Positions 17,601 through 23,987 of a stretch of DNA of 64,000 nucleotides are shown piece by piece. The position numbers and the translations under genes were made by a program. Where the stretch lies: positions 1 through 64,000 of the forward strand of contig NZ_JACWMY010000017.1 of NCBI RefSeq assembly GCF_014773265.1, given 5' to 3'. Position 1 is the first letter of the stretch, and every line of letters begins with the position of its first letter. This stretch comes from Mucilaginibacter pankratovii. Lineage in GTDB: Bacteria; Bacteroidota; Bacteroidia; Sphingobacteriales; Sphingobacteriaceae. The notes under the pieces were generated by a model that did no database searches, was not told the DNA's origin, and worked only from the letters and a program-made list of their open reading frames with translations.

Positions 17601-17868
17601 GATGACATCGCTGGCCTTCGTATTCGGTTTGTTCCCAATGAGTATTGCTACCGGCCCATCGGCTCAGGGTAACCACTCTATCAGTATTGGTGCCGCAGGC
17701 GGTATGGTGTCTGGCGTGTTGCTGGGCTTGTTTATCATCCCTGTGTTGTTTGTGATATTCCAGCATTTACAGGAACGTATAAGCGGTGTGCCGTTCGACA
17801 GGCATCGGAATAAAAATACCGATAGTAACGACAAGCACGTAGATGAATTGCAACCGGAAATGATATAA
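14662..17868 (+). CDS. RND efflux pump inner-membrane protein (AcrB/HAE1 type)
   Basis: A 1068-residue proton-driven multidrug exporter of the HAE1 family. The N-terminus MFQKFIERPVLSTVISILLVIVGI is the canonical first membrane helix. Large periplasmic loops occupy about residues 30-335 and 560-870, with 12 membrane helices overall. The proton-relay aspartates are Asp407 and Asp408 in GIVVDDAIVVVEAV, the same numbers as in E. coli AcrB, and Lys945 in LLAKNAILIVEF corresponds to the relay lysine. Substrates are drugs, bile-like or plant toxic compounds; they cannot be predicted from sequence. It is flanked by two related hairpin repeats, which may tune the adaptor:pump:channel ratio. Confidence 0.96.
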   Translation: MFQKFIERPVLSTVISILLVIVGILGLTKLPLERFPNIAPPAVLVTAAYPGANAETILRSVTPSLEEAINGVENMTYMTSTASNDGSLGITVYFKQGTNPDQAAVNVQNRVSQATSQLPAEVVQYGITTTKQQNSFIGALAIYTEDTTKFDQTFVANYAQINIIPEIKRIPGVGSAQVFGGVKDYSMRVWLNPAQMATYKITPAEVMAAIQDKNLEAAPGRFGERSDQSFEYVIKYKGKLTKPEEYQNIAIRANADGSVLHLKDVARVELGAYSYNSYSNLNGHDGVIVGIIQLSGSNANEIQIQIDKLMEKASKSFPPGIKYNQFYRTKTDLDESINQVEHTLIEAFVLVFIVVFIFLQDFRSTLIPAIAVPVAIIGTFFFMNLFGFSVNLLTLFALVLAIGIVVDDAIVVVEAVHSKMEHDPSLSPKKATSEAMHEITGAIISITLVMAAVFLPVSFMSGSTGIFYKQFALTMAIAIIISAVNALTLSPALAALFLKNKHTANGEAAPKKGFADKFYAGFNGSFNYITDRYVGGIKVLIKNKWVSMAGLAVLIAVTVFMVNRTKTGFIPTEDQGFVAVAVSTPSGTSLSGTNKIFKQAEDQLKTLPSARFVTALSGFNFLTQSSSPSAGVIFLLLKPTDERGDVKNIDEIQNIVRGKLGAVPGGTFFVFSFPTVPGFSNVEALDVMLQDKTNGKLDKFSAVANNFIAKVMQKPAVAYAFTSYKADYPQLQLEIDDDKASQLGVNVKDILSTMQAYFGTAQASDFNRFGKYYRVVVQADAADRTDPTTIDRVFVKNNRGETVPINTLVKLTRVYGSETASRYNLFNSIQVNAIPKPGYSSGDAIKAIEETAKEELPEGFTYEFSGQTREEISSGGQSTVVFLLCLVFVYFLLSAQYESYILPLAVILSIPTGIFGVFAVLGLTGIENNIYVQVALIMLIGLLAKNAILIVEFAVQKRRNGMSLVDAAIEASRQRIRPIVMTSLAFVFGLFPMSIATGPSAQGNHSISIGAAGGMVSGVLLGLFIIPVLFVIFQHLQERISGVPFDRHRNKNTDSNDKHVDELQPEMI

Positions 17869-17876
17869 AGAGCAAT

Positions 17877-17962
17877 GCCTCACCCCAACCCCTCTCCAAA
17901 GGAGAGGGGCTTTAAGAAACTCTATTATAGAACCCCCTCCTTTGGAGAGGGCAGGGTGAGGC
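17877..17962. repeat. Intercistronic inverted repeat, copy B
   Basis: GCCTCACCC ... GGGTGAGGC outer arms enclose CCCCTCTCCAAAGGAGAGGGG and CCCTCCTTTGGAGAGGG hairpins. It is a clear relative of copy A and lies 8 bp after the pump stop and 34 bp before the outer-membrane factor start. Confidence 0.88.
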
Positions 17963-17996
17963 TCCTGGCTCACAAACGAACTTTAACAACAAGACA

Positions 17997-19409
17997 ATGA
18001 AAAATTTATTCAGTAAACTGGCCTTTATACTGGTGGTGTTATCCGGTTGTTCAGTTTCAAAAGATATAGAAACACCCAAGCCCGAGCTGCCAACCGAATT
18101 CAGGAACGTGGCAACCGTAGGCGATACCAGCAGCATTGCTGATATACAGTGGAAAAGCTTTTTTGCTGATGCCACTTTGCAAAAACTGATAGATAGCGCT
18201 ATCGTAAAAAATTACGACATGCAGATCGCGGTAAAAAACATCGAAGCATCGCAATTGCTTTTTAAACAGGTAAAATGGGATTATGTGCCTACCGTTGGCT
18301 TAAATGTTACGGCAAGCAGCAACCGCCCAAGCGATAATAGTGTTACTGGCTTAAGTATCAGCCAGTTTGGTATCGGTACCAACCATGTGGAAGACTATTC
18401 GGCTAACCTGGCTTTATCATGGGAAGCTGATATTTGGGGAAAGATCAAGAACCGTCAGCGCAGCGCGTTGGCCCAATACCTGCAAACTGCTGAAGCAAAA
18501 AAGGCTATCCAAACCAATATCGTAGCCGGTGTATCTCAAGGTTATTATAACCTGCTGATGCTTGATGAGCAGTTGAACATTGCCCAGCGGAATGTTAAAC
18601 TGAACGATAGCACCCTGCGTATTATCCGTTTGCAATATGATGCCGGGCAGGTAACTTCCCTTGCCGTTCAGCAGGCCGAAGCGCAGCGCCAGGCAGCAGA
18701 GCAATTAGTACCCCAGTTTGAGCAGAACATCACTATACAGGAAAACGCTCTGCGCGTGCTTACCGGCGAATTGCCCGATAAAATTGCCCGCAGCGCCAAA
18801 CTGGATGATCTTACAGTTCCCGAAAACCTTTCGGCGGGTGTGCCATCGGCCATTGTAAGCCGCAGGCCCGATGTGCGCAGCTCGGAATTGGCTTTAACTG
18901 TTGCTAATGCCAACGTAGGTATCACTAAGGCCGCTATGTATCCAACCTTAACTATCACAGCCAGCGGTGGCCTCAATTCCTTTAAGGCCAGCAATTGGTT
19001 TAATATCCCGGCTTCCCTGTTTGGTACAGTGGCAGGTGGGGTTGCACAGCCTTTATTAAACCGTAAAAGATTAAAAACCCAGTACGAAGTGGCTAAGGTA
19101 GATCGTGAGAAAACCGTGCTACAGTTCCGCCAGTCGGTATTGAACGCGGTAGGCGAGGTGAGCGATGCTTTGGTAAGGATAGAAAAACTAAAACAGCAAC
19201 AAGCTATTGCAGCTAACCGCGTGAAAACGCTGCAACAGGCAACAGCCAATGCCAACCTGTTGTTTAAAAACGGCCTTGCCAATTACCTCGAAGTAATTAC
19301 CGCCCAGGGCAACGTTTTACAAGGCGAATTAGAATTAGCTACCGTAAAACGCACCCAACTGGATGCTGTATCGGCTTTGTACCGCTCATTAGGCGGCGGC
19401 TGGAAATAA
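17997..19409 (+). CDS. Outer-membrane efflux factor (TolC/NodT family lipoprotein)
   Basis: A 470-residue trimeric channel subunit of the NodT/OprM branch. The lipoprotein signal is MKNLFSKLAFILVVLSGCSV (lipobox LSGC). Two tandem OEP repeats follow (about 55-245 and 270-465), with typical segments SWEADIWGKIKNRQRSALAQYL, LAVQQAEAQRQAAEQL and SRRPDVRSSELAL. It completes the tripartite pump as the conduit across the outer membrane. It is the third and last gene of the operon and is followed by a strong terminator. Confidence 0.95.
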   Translation: MKNLFSKLAFILVVLSGCSVSKDIETPKPELPTEFRNVATVGDTSSIADIQWKSFFADATLQKLIDSAIVKNYDMQIAVKNIEASQLLFKQVKWDYVPTVGLNVTASSNRPSDNSVTGLSISQFGIGTNHVEDYSANLALSWEADIWGKIKNRQRSALAQYLQTAEAKKAIQTNIVAGVSQGYYNLLMLDEQLNIAQRNVKLNDSTLRIIRLQYDAGQVTSLAVQQAEAQRQAAEQLVPQFEQNITIQENALRVLTGELPDKIARSAKLDDLTVPENLSAGVPSAIVSRRPDVRSSELALTVANANVGITKAAMYPTLTITASGGLNSFKASNWFNIPASLFGTVAGGVAQPLLNRKRLKTQYEVAKVDREKTVLQFRQSVLNAVGEVSDALVRIEKLKQQQAIAANRVKTLQQATANANLLFKNGLANYLEVITAQGNVLQGELELATVKRTQLDAVSALYRSLGGGWK

Positions 19410-19436
19410 ATAATATTAACACCCCTATATATAGCA

Positions 19437-19464
19437 GAGGCCTTCGGTAATTCGAAGGCCTTTT
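19437..19464 (+). terminator. Terminator of the RND efflux operon
   Basis: AGGCCTTCG / CGAAGGCCT stem with TTTT on the plus strand, 28 bp after the outer-membrane factor stop. A smaller CCCGAA / TTCGGG hairpin follows at 19484-19500. Confidence 0.88.
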
Positions 19465-19594
19465 GCATTCTCCCTTACTTCATCCCGAATTTATTTCGGG
19501 ACTTATATGCATAGTAGTATGCAAAGCGATTACCATAATGGCTTTTATAATAGGGTATTGAAACACGTTCAACATGATGGTTTAATAAGCAAAA

Positions 19595-19622
19595 AAGCCC
19601 TCTGCTTTTCAGCAAAGGGCTT
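19595..19622 (-). terminator. Terminator of the lipoprotein gene
   Basis: AAGCCCT / AAGGGCTT arms with an inner GCT / AGC pair, followed on the minus strand by TTTTTT. It ends the gene at 19640-20443 and is nearly the same sequence as the hairpin at 20574-20604. Confidence 0.8.
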
Positions 19623-19639
19623 CGTATATAAGAAACAGC

Positions 19640-20443
19640 TTAAACTATCTGTCCGGTTTGTGTATCCACAGTATAGGTATCGCCGTTGATAACGATCTTC
19701 ACTTTATGGCCGCCCAGGAATGTGATGCTTCCTTTGTAGTTCCATTTGCCTTGCGGGGTATCGCCAATAGTTTCAAACGTTGCCGAACCACTGATGATGT
19801 CGCCATCGAGAGATGATGGGTCGATAATAAGCGAAGTGAGTTTATAATTGAACGTGGTACTCATTTTCGGTTTCGAGCCTGTATTGTACTGCACATCAGC
19901 CTTCATATTCATAATACCGCTGAAAGATAATTTATCATCGGGTTTTTGCGGGTTTACAGCGCTAACCGTTAAATTTTGCAGGATGTTATATTTAGCCGCC
20001 ATTGAAGGAGTGGTGAGGTTAACCAGCAAGCTATCGTACATAGTTAAACCGGTTGGCGTATTGTTAGTGCAGGTTGATGCAAATTTAAACCGCCCGCTAA
20101 TACTCATTTTTAGCGTATCAAAATCCATGCTATAGGTCATGGTGGTGTCCATCATCGAACCACACTCCGGGGTAACCGAATTGATAATTATTTTTTTACG
20201 ACCGGGTGCTATCGCATTTATTTGCGGGCTTAAGCCGTCGCTTAAATCAAAACCGCCAACACCGCCATAAAGGCTTTGCGCTAAGTTTAAAGCGATTTGC
20301 TGGCTTACTGCTTTAGATGTTACGGTATTGCCCCCGGTTACGCCTCCGGTTCCGCTATAGTCGGGTGCATCCTTGGTACAGGAAGTATATAGAAGTACCA
20401 TGGCTGCAACAGCTAATATGCAGGAGAGTAATTTTCTTTTCAT
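19640..20443 (-). CDS. Lipoprotein of unknown function
   Basis: A 267-residue protein with a lipoprotein signal (MKRKLLSCILAVAAMVLLYTSCTKD, lipobox YTSC). A Gly/Thr-rich linker (GTGGVTGGNTVT) is followed by a beta-rich body with repeated strand patterns (TMTYSMDFDTLKMSISGRF, LSFSGIMNMKADVQY, GSATFETIGDTPQGKWNYKG). No family was recognised. The strand pattern suggests a lipocalin-like or beta-sandwich surface protein, which is inference. It has its own terminator and is not in an obvious operon. Confidence 0.8.
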   Translation of the reverse strand: MKRKLLSCILAVAAMVLLYTSCTKDAPDYSGTGGVTGGNTVTSKAVSQQIALNLAQSLYGGVGGFDLSDGLSPQINAIAPGRKKIIINSVTPECGSMMDTTMTYSMDFDTLKMSISGRFKFASTCTNNTPTGLTMYDSLLVNLTTPSMAAKYNILQNLTVSAVNPQKPDDKLSFSGIMNMKADVQYNTGSKPKMSTTFNYKLTSLIIDPSSLDGDIISGSATFETIGDTPQGKWNYKGSITFLGGHKVKIVINGDTYTVDTQTGQIV

Positions 20444-20573
20444 GTGATAAAGATTTAGCTTGTAATGTTTTGCATAAATTTAGATAAAAATTAAAACATT
20501 CAAAGCAACAAATTCCAGTTTTTTAAGTGCATTAAATAGGCGACTCACCGCTGATAATAGCTCTTAAAAACAG

Positions 20574-20604
20574 AAAAGCCTCTTGCTTTTCAGCAAAAGG
20601 ACTT
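20574..20604 (-). terminator. Terminator downstream of the ABM-domain gene
   Basis: AAAAGCCTCTTGC TTTT CAGCAAAAGGACTT forms a stem on the minus strand with a T-rich tail. It is a diverged copy of the hairpin at 19595-19622. Confidence 0.7.
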
Positions 20605-20632
20605 CTCTTATCACTCCCAAAATTAAACCTGG

Positions 20633-20926
20633 TTATTTGCTTGCCAGTATTTCCACATGTTCTATGGTTGGCTCCAGCGCCAGCAGGTGCGGGGCGTTTG
20701 CCATTAAGGCTTCGGCAATTTTGCCGGCTAAATGGGCGTTGCGGCCCTCATCTCCCGGGAAGGTATCAAATATCCCGAATGTACTCTCGCTCACCCTGAA
20801 CGCGTACCAGTTGGTGGTTTCGGGTTCGTTAAGCGCAAGCGGCAGGGCGCTTTCTAAAAATTCGGCAAGGTCGTATTCCTTACCGGGTTTTGCTATCAGT
20901 TTTACCAATAAGCCTGCTTTTATCAT
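20633..20926 (-). CDS. ABM-domain protein (putative quinol monooxygenase-like)
   Basis: A 97-residue protein of the dimeric ferredoxin-like antibiotic biosynthesis monooxygenase (ABM/YgiN-like) fold. It has an N-terminal strand IKAGLLVKLIAKPGKEYDLAEFLESALPLA, then NWYAFRVSESTFGIFDTFPGDEGRNAHLAGKIAEAL, ending in VEHVEIL-like strands. Some members oxidise quinols or degrade haem, many are unassigned. It lies 56 bp downstream of a DUF417-like membrane protein in the same direction and is probably co-transcribed with it. Confidence 0.8.
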   Translation of the reverse strand: MIKAGLLVKLIAKPGKEYDLAEFLESALPLALNEPETTNWYAFRVSESTFGIFDTFPGDEGRNAHLAGKIAEALMANAPHLLALEPTIEHVEILASK

Positions 20927-20982
20927 GTGGTTGTTTTTATAGGTAGATGTATTGGAATTACGTTTAAACCGCAGCCCCGGTT

Positions 20983-21408
20983 TTATTTGCCGGGAGAATT
21001 TTTGCCGATAACCATAAAGCCTGCTGCTAAAAACGCCAGATCCTTTACAATAAAAAATTCGCTAACGGGGACGCCATCCACAATTTTCCAAACACCCGGT
21101 GTGGTAAGCAAAAAGCTCAGTGTTGTTAAAAAGATGATTACGGTAAGGTAGCCAGCTATCAGTCCCGCTTTTTTGTTCCAAAAGGATGCGATCAGCAGTG
21201 TGCCGGTCACTATCTCGAATAGGCCTATAAAGTTTGATACCCCTTGTGTGCTGCCTATCTTGTACATCCAGTTCATTAAAAAACTATGCTGTACCAATGG
21301 CATTATTGCGGCTGCCTCGGTTGGGGTAAATTTAAAAATGCCTATCCATATTAAAATAAGCGCTGTTGACGCTACACCAATGGTGTAGCCAATTCTTGTG
21401 TGGTTCAT
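20983..21408 (-). CDS. DUF417 (YkgB/RclC-like) membrane protein
   Basis: A 141-residue inner-membrane protein with four predicted helices (about 8-28, 55-78, 80-100 and 115-135). The wording GIASTALILIWIGIFKFTPTEAAAI and FGLFEIVTGTLLI-type segments (here FIGLFEIVTGTLLIAS) match the DUF417/YkgB family, related to DoxX. E. coli RclC of this family takes part in resistance to reactive chlorine; whether that holds here is unknown. It is transcribed with the ABM-domain gene, which would fit a redox stress pair. Confidence 0.82.
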   Translation of the reverse strand: MNHTRIGYTIGVASTALILIWIGIFKFTPTEAAAIMPLVQHSFLMNWMYKIGSTQGVSNFIGLFEIVTGTLLIASFWNKKAGLIAGYLTVIIFLTTLSFLLTTPGVWKIVDGVPVSEFFIVKDLAFLAAGFMVIGKNSPGK

Positions 21409-21473
21409 GCTGTTGTGTTTTTAACCGCTTGGTCGGGCGGGATGGCAAAGCCTTACAGCATGGTGCAAAAAAA

Positions 21474-21501
21474 AGCGCCCCTGCTATTAGGCAGGGGCGC
21501 T
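21474..21501 (-). terminator. Terminator of the TonB-dependent receptor unit
   Basis: Perfect 11-bp stem AGCGCCCCTGC / GCAGGGGCGCT followed on the minus strand by eight T residues. It lies about 70 bp beyond the receptor stop. A further imperfect inverted repeat (about 21518-21566, GAGCCTGTCGAAGG-type) lies between the two. Confidence 0.9.
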
Positions 21502-21573
21502 AAAGGGATTGTATCAGCCTGAGCCTGTCGAAGGCCTATACCATAATGGTTCGACGAGCTTAGCCGGCTTTAA

Positions 21574-23925
21574 TTAAAAGTTCGTCCTCATGGTAACGCC
21601 GTACATTCTTGGGTTGCCGAGGTGCGATGCGCCAAAATCGTAGGCGTAATCAATATAATTTTTGTTGCTTAGGTTGGTACCCCAAACAAACACATCCAGT
21701 TTTTTAGTGGTAACACCCAAACGTGCGTTGAAGGTGCTGTACGCTTTTTGCTCTATGTTGTTAGCCAGGTCGAAGTATTGTTTACCCAGGTATTTCCATT
21801 CGCCGCGGACAATTAATTTTGCGCCTTCGGCAACGCGGGCGCCATATTGCAGGGCCAGCATCGAGGTAACATCGGGTGTATAAACCTGGTGGTTGCCGTT
21901 TAAATTTACAACAGCGCCGTTGCTTGGTACCTGCAGGGAGGTATAGCGGGCGTGGGTGTAACCAAAGTTGTAAGAAATATCCAAACCTCTTAAAACGGTT
22001 GCGGCAAGCTCCAGTTCGGCACCCTTGCTACGTAGTTTACCTGCATTACGGGTAAGAACAATGGCTTGCGGTAATACCAGGGTTGGCACCTGCGCATTGT
22101 TTATCGATATGTAGAATAAGGAAGCGTTCACCCTTAATTTGTTATCGAAGAACAGGTTTTTAGATCCTACTTCAAAGTTGTTGCTGTATTCTGGCTTGTA
22201 AGCAAACAACGGCGGCTGAGATGGGTCGGCGCCAAGCTGGCTGATACCACCCGCTCTGAAGCCGCGGCTGTAGCTTGCATATAAGTTGCTTCCTTCGGAT
22301 GCATGGTAAGCCAGGCTCAGTTTTGGTGTAAAGGCTTTGAAGCTGGCGGTTGATGAGGTATCGTTTTGAGTGGTAACAGGAGCATCGCCGTCCATCTGGA
22401 ACTCGCCTTTTACCTGCTCTTTTTTATGCTCATAATCGTAACGTAAGCCAGCGGTAAGGTCCCATTTCGGGTCGAGTACAAAAACTACCTGGCCAAATAC
22501 GGCTGTACCGTAGTTGCGCTCGATATTGGTATTAATGGTACTGAAATTCGGGAACGGAGCGCCTACCAATTCACCATCGGCACCAAAGTGCGTGCCGGTT
22601 TTGGTTGGTGCATAGCGGTAAAAACCGTACAAGCCGGCTGTCCACCTGATGTTGGTTGCCGAAGCGGGTGAGGAGAATCTGAACTCCTGCGTGGTTACCT
22701 TCACTTTGTTAAAACCGGGGCCGTAATTGTTAATTACGCTTACGCCATCTATTGGAGAAAAGTCACCATCGATAGGTACGGTGTAGTAGCGGTAGTTTTG
22801 CTGATAAGCTGTGTTAGAAATAAAGTTAAAATCTTTGCCGGTATAGCTGGCAGAAAGGGAGGCGTTAAAGATGTTATCGATCATCTTTGTCACTGCATTC
22901 TGGCTTACCTGGAAAGGTGTTGCCAAAGCATCCTGCGGTGAGCCTGATAACGCAAACGGACCGTTGTTGCGGTTAGCATAGTTCTTTACGTTCAGTGTTA
23001 AATTAAAGTTTTGGGTGGCCAGGTACTTTAAATAATAGTTGCCCATAAAGGAGTGCTGTTTATCCAGCTTGGTGTTGTTGAACTGATTGTTGTAAAAACC
23101 ATCAAAGCCATTGTACAGGCCTGCAACACCCAGGTATAATTTATCATGTACCAGCGGTGTGCGGATGCCCAGGCTAATGCGTTTCTGACCGTAGCTACCA
23201 AAATTCACTTCGGCAAAACCGCTGGCCTGGTTGGTTGGCTGTTTGGTGATCACGTTGATAACACCGCCCATGGCATTACGGCCGTACAGCGTTCCCTGTG
23301 GGCCGCGTAATACTTCTACACGTTCTACATCAAAAAGCTGCGGGATGTACGTATCCAGGCTAAACTGGTTCACACCGTCGATGTACGTAGCAACAGCGGG
23401 GTCGTAAGAGGTTGTTGCCACACCACGGATGCTGGTTACGTTCCTGTCGTCGCCCGGGCTGGCGGTGTACAGGTTAGGCACAATGGCGGTAATATCTTTC
23501 AGGTTCCAAACCTTATATTCCTGTACCTGCCTGGCCGATAGCGTGGAAATACTTGCAGGCACCTGTTGCGCAGCTTCTTCACTTTTTTGGGCGGTAACAA
23601 CTACTTCATCAAGCCGGTTACTTGTTGCGGTAAGCTGGATGGTGGTTGATGCCGATTGTGCGCCTACGGCGATGTTTTGGTTCACGGCAGCATAGTTCAA
23701 GCTGCTTACATGCAGGGTATACTTGCCCGCAGGTACGTTCTTAAAGCCGAAAGCGCCTTGCTGATTGGTGATGGCAGCGTAATTGGTGTTTAATAAACTT
23801 ACTGTAGCTCCGGGGATAGGAGAGGCGTTTGTAGTGGTAACGGTACCCGAAAAATTAACTCGGGTTTGAGCGAATGCTGAACAAAATAACGTCAGCGCGA
23901 GTAATAGGGTAGATAATTTCTTCAT
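21574..23925 (-). CDS. TonB-dependent outer-membrane receptor
   Basis: A 783-residue receptor from the start used here, which gives a clean signal peptide (MKKLSTLLLALTLFCSAFA, then QTRVNF). An in-frame ATG 36 bp upstream lies inside a terminator-like hairpin and is rejected. Order: carboxypeptidase-D regulatory-like sandwich (about 22-105), plug (about 120-230, with VERVEVLRGPQGTLYGRNAMGGVINVIT), then the 22-stranded barrel ending in Phe. It lacks a SusD partner, so it belongs to the ligand-specific TBDT type rather than SusC. The neighbour upstream is a ThuA-dehydrogenase fusion, so a sugar-related or cofactor ligand is possible. Confidence 0.92.
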   Translation of the reverse strand: MKKLSTLLLALTLFCSAFAQTRVNFSGTVTTTNASPIPGATVSLLNTNYAAITNQQGAFGFKNVPAGKYTLHVSSLNYAAVNQNIAVGAQSASTTIQLTATSNRLDEVVVTAQKSEEAAQQVPASISTLSARQVQEYKVWNLKDITAIVPNLYTASPGDDRNVTSIRGVATTSYDPAVATYIDGVNQFSLDTYIPQLFDVERVEVLRGPQGTLYGRNAMGGVINVITKQPTNQASGFAEVNFGSYGQKRISLGIRTPLVHDKLYLGVAGLYNGFDGFYNNQFNNTKLDKQHSFMGNYYLKYLATQNFNLTLNVKNYANRNNGPFALSGSPQDALATPFQVSQNAVTKMIDNIFNASLSASYTGKDFNFISNTAYQQNYRYYTVPIDGDFSPIDGVSVINNYGPGFNKVKVTTQEFRFSSPASATNIRWTAGLYGFYRYAPTKTGTHFGADGELVGAPFPNFSTINTNIERNYGTAVFGQVVFVLDPKWDLTAGLRYDYEHKKEQVKGEFQMDGDAPVTTQNDTSSTASFKAFTPKLSLAYHASEGSNLYASYSRGFRAGGISQLGADPSQPPLFAYKPEYSNNFEVGSKNLFFDNKLRVNASLFYISINNAQVPTLVLPQAIVLTRNAGKLRSKGAELELAATVLRGLDISYNFGYTHARYTSLQVPSNGAVVNLNGNHQVYTPDVTSMLALQYGARVAEGAKLIVRGEWKYLGKQYFDLANNIEQKAYSTFNARLGVTTKKLDVFVWGTNLSNKNYIDYAYDFGASHLGNPRMYGVTMRTNF

Positions 23926-23937
23926 TGTAAAATAAAA

Positions 23938-23968
23938 AGCGGATATGATGGGGGGTATCATATCCGCT
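23938..23968 (-). terminator. Terminator-like hairpin in the leader of the receptor gene
   Basis: Stem AGCGGATATGAT / ATCATATCCGCT, loop ACCCCCC on the minus strand, then TTTTTATTTTACA and the receptor ATG only 12 bp beyond the stem. It sits between the ThuA-dehydrogenase stop (23988) and the receptor start, so it either ends the upstream gene, acts as an attenuator, or marks RNA processing. Confidence 0.8.
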
Positions 23969-23987
23969 GCAAAGAAAAATAATTTTA

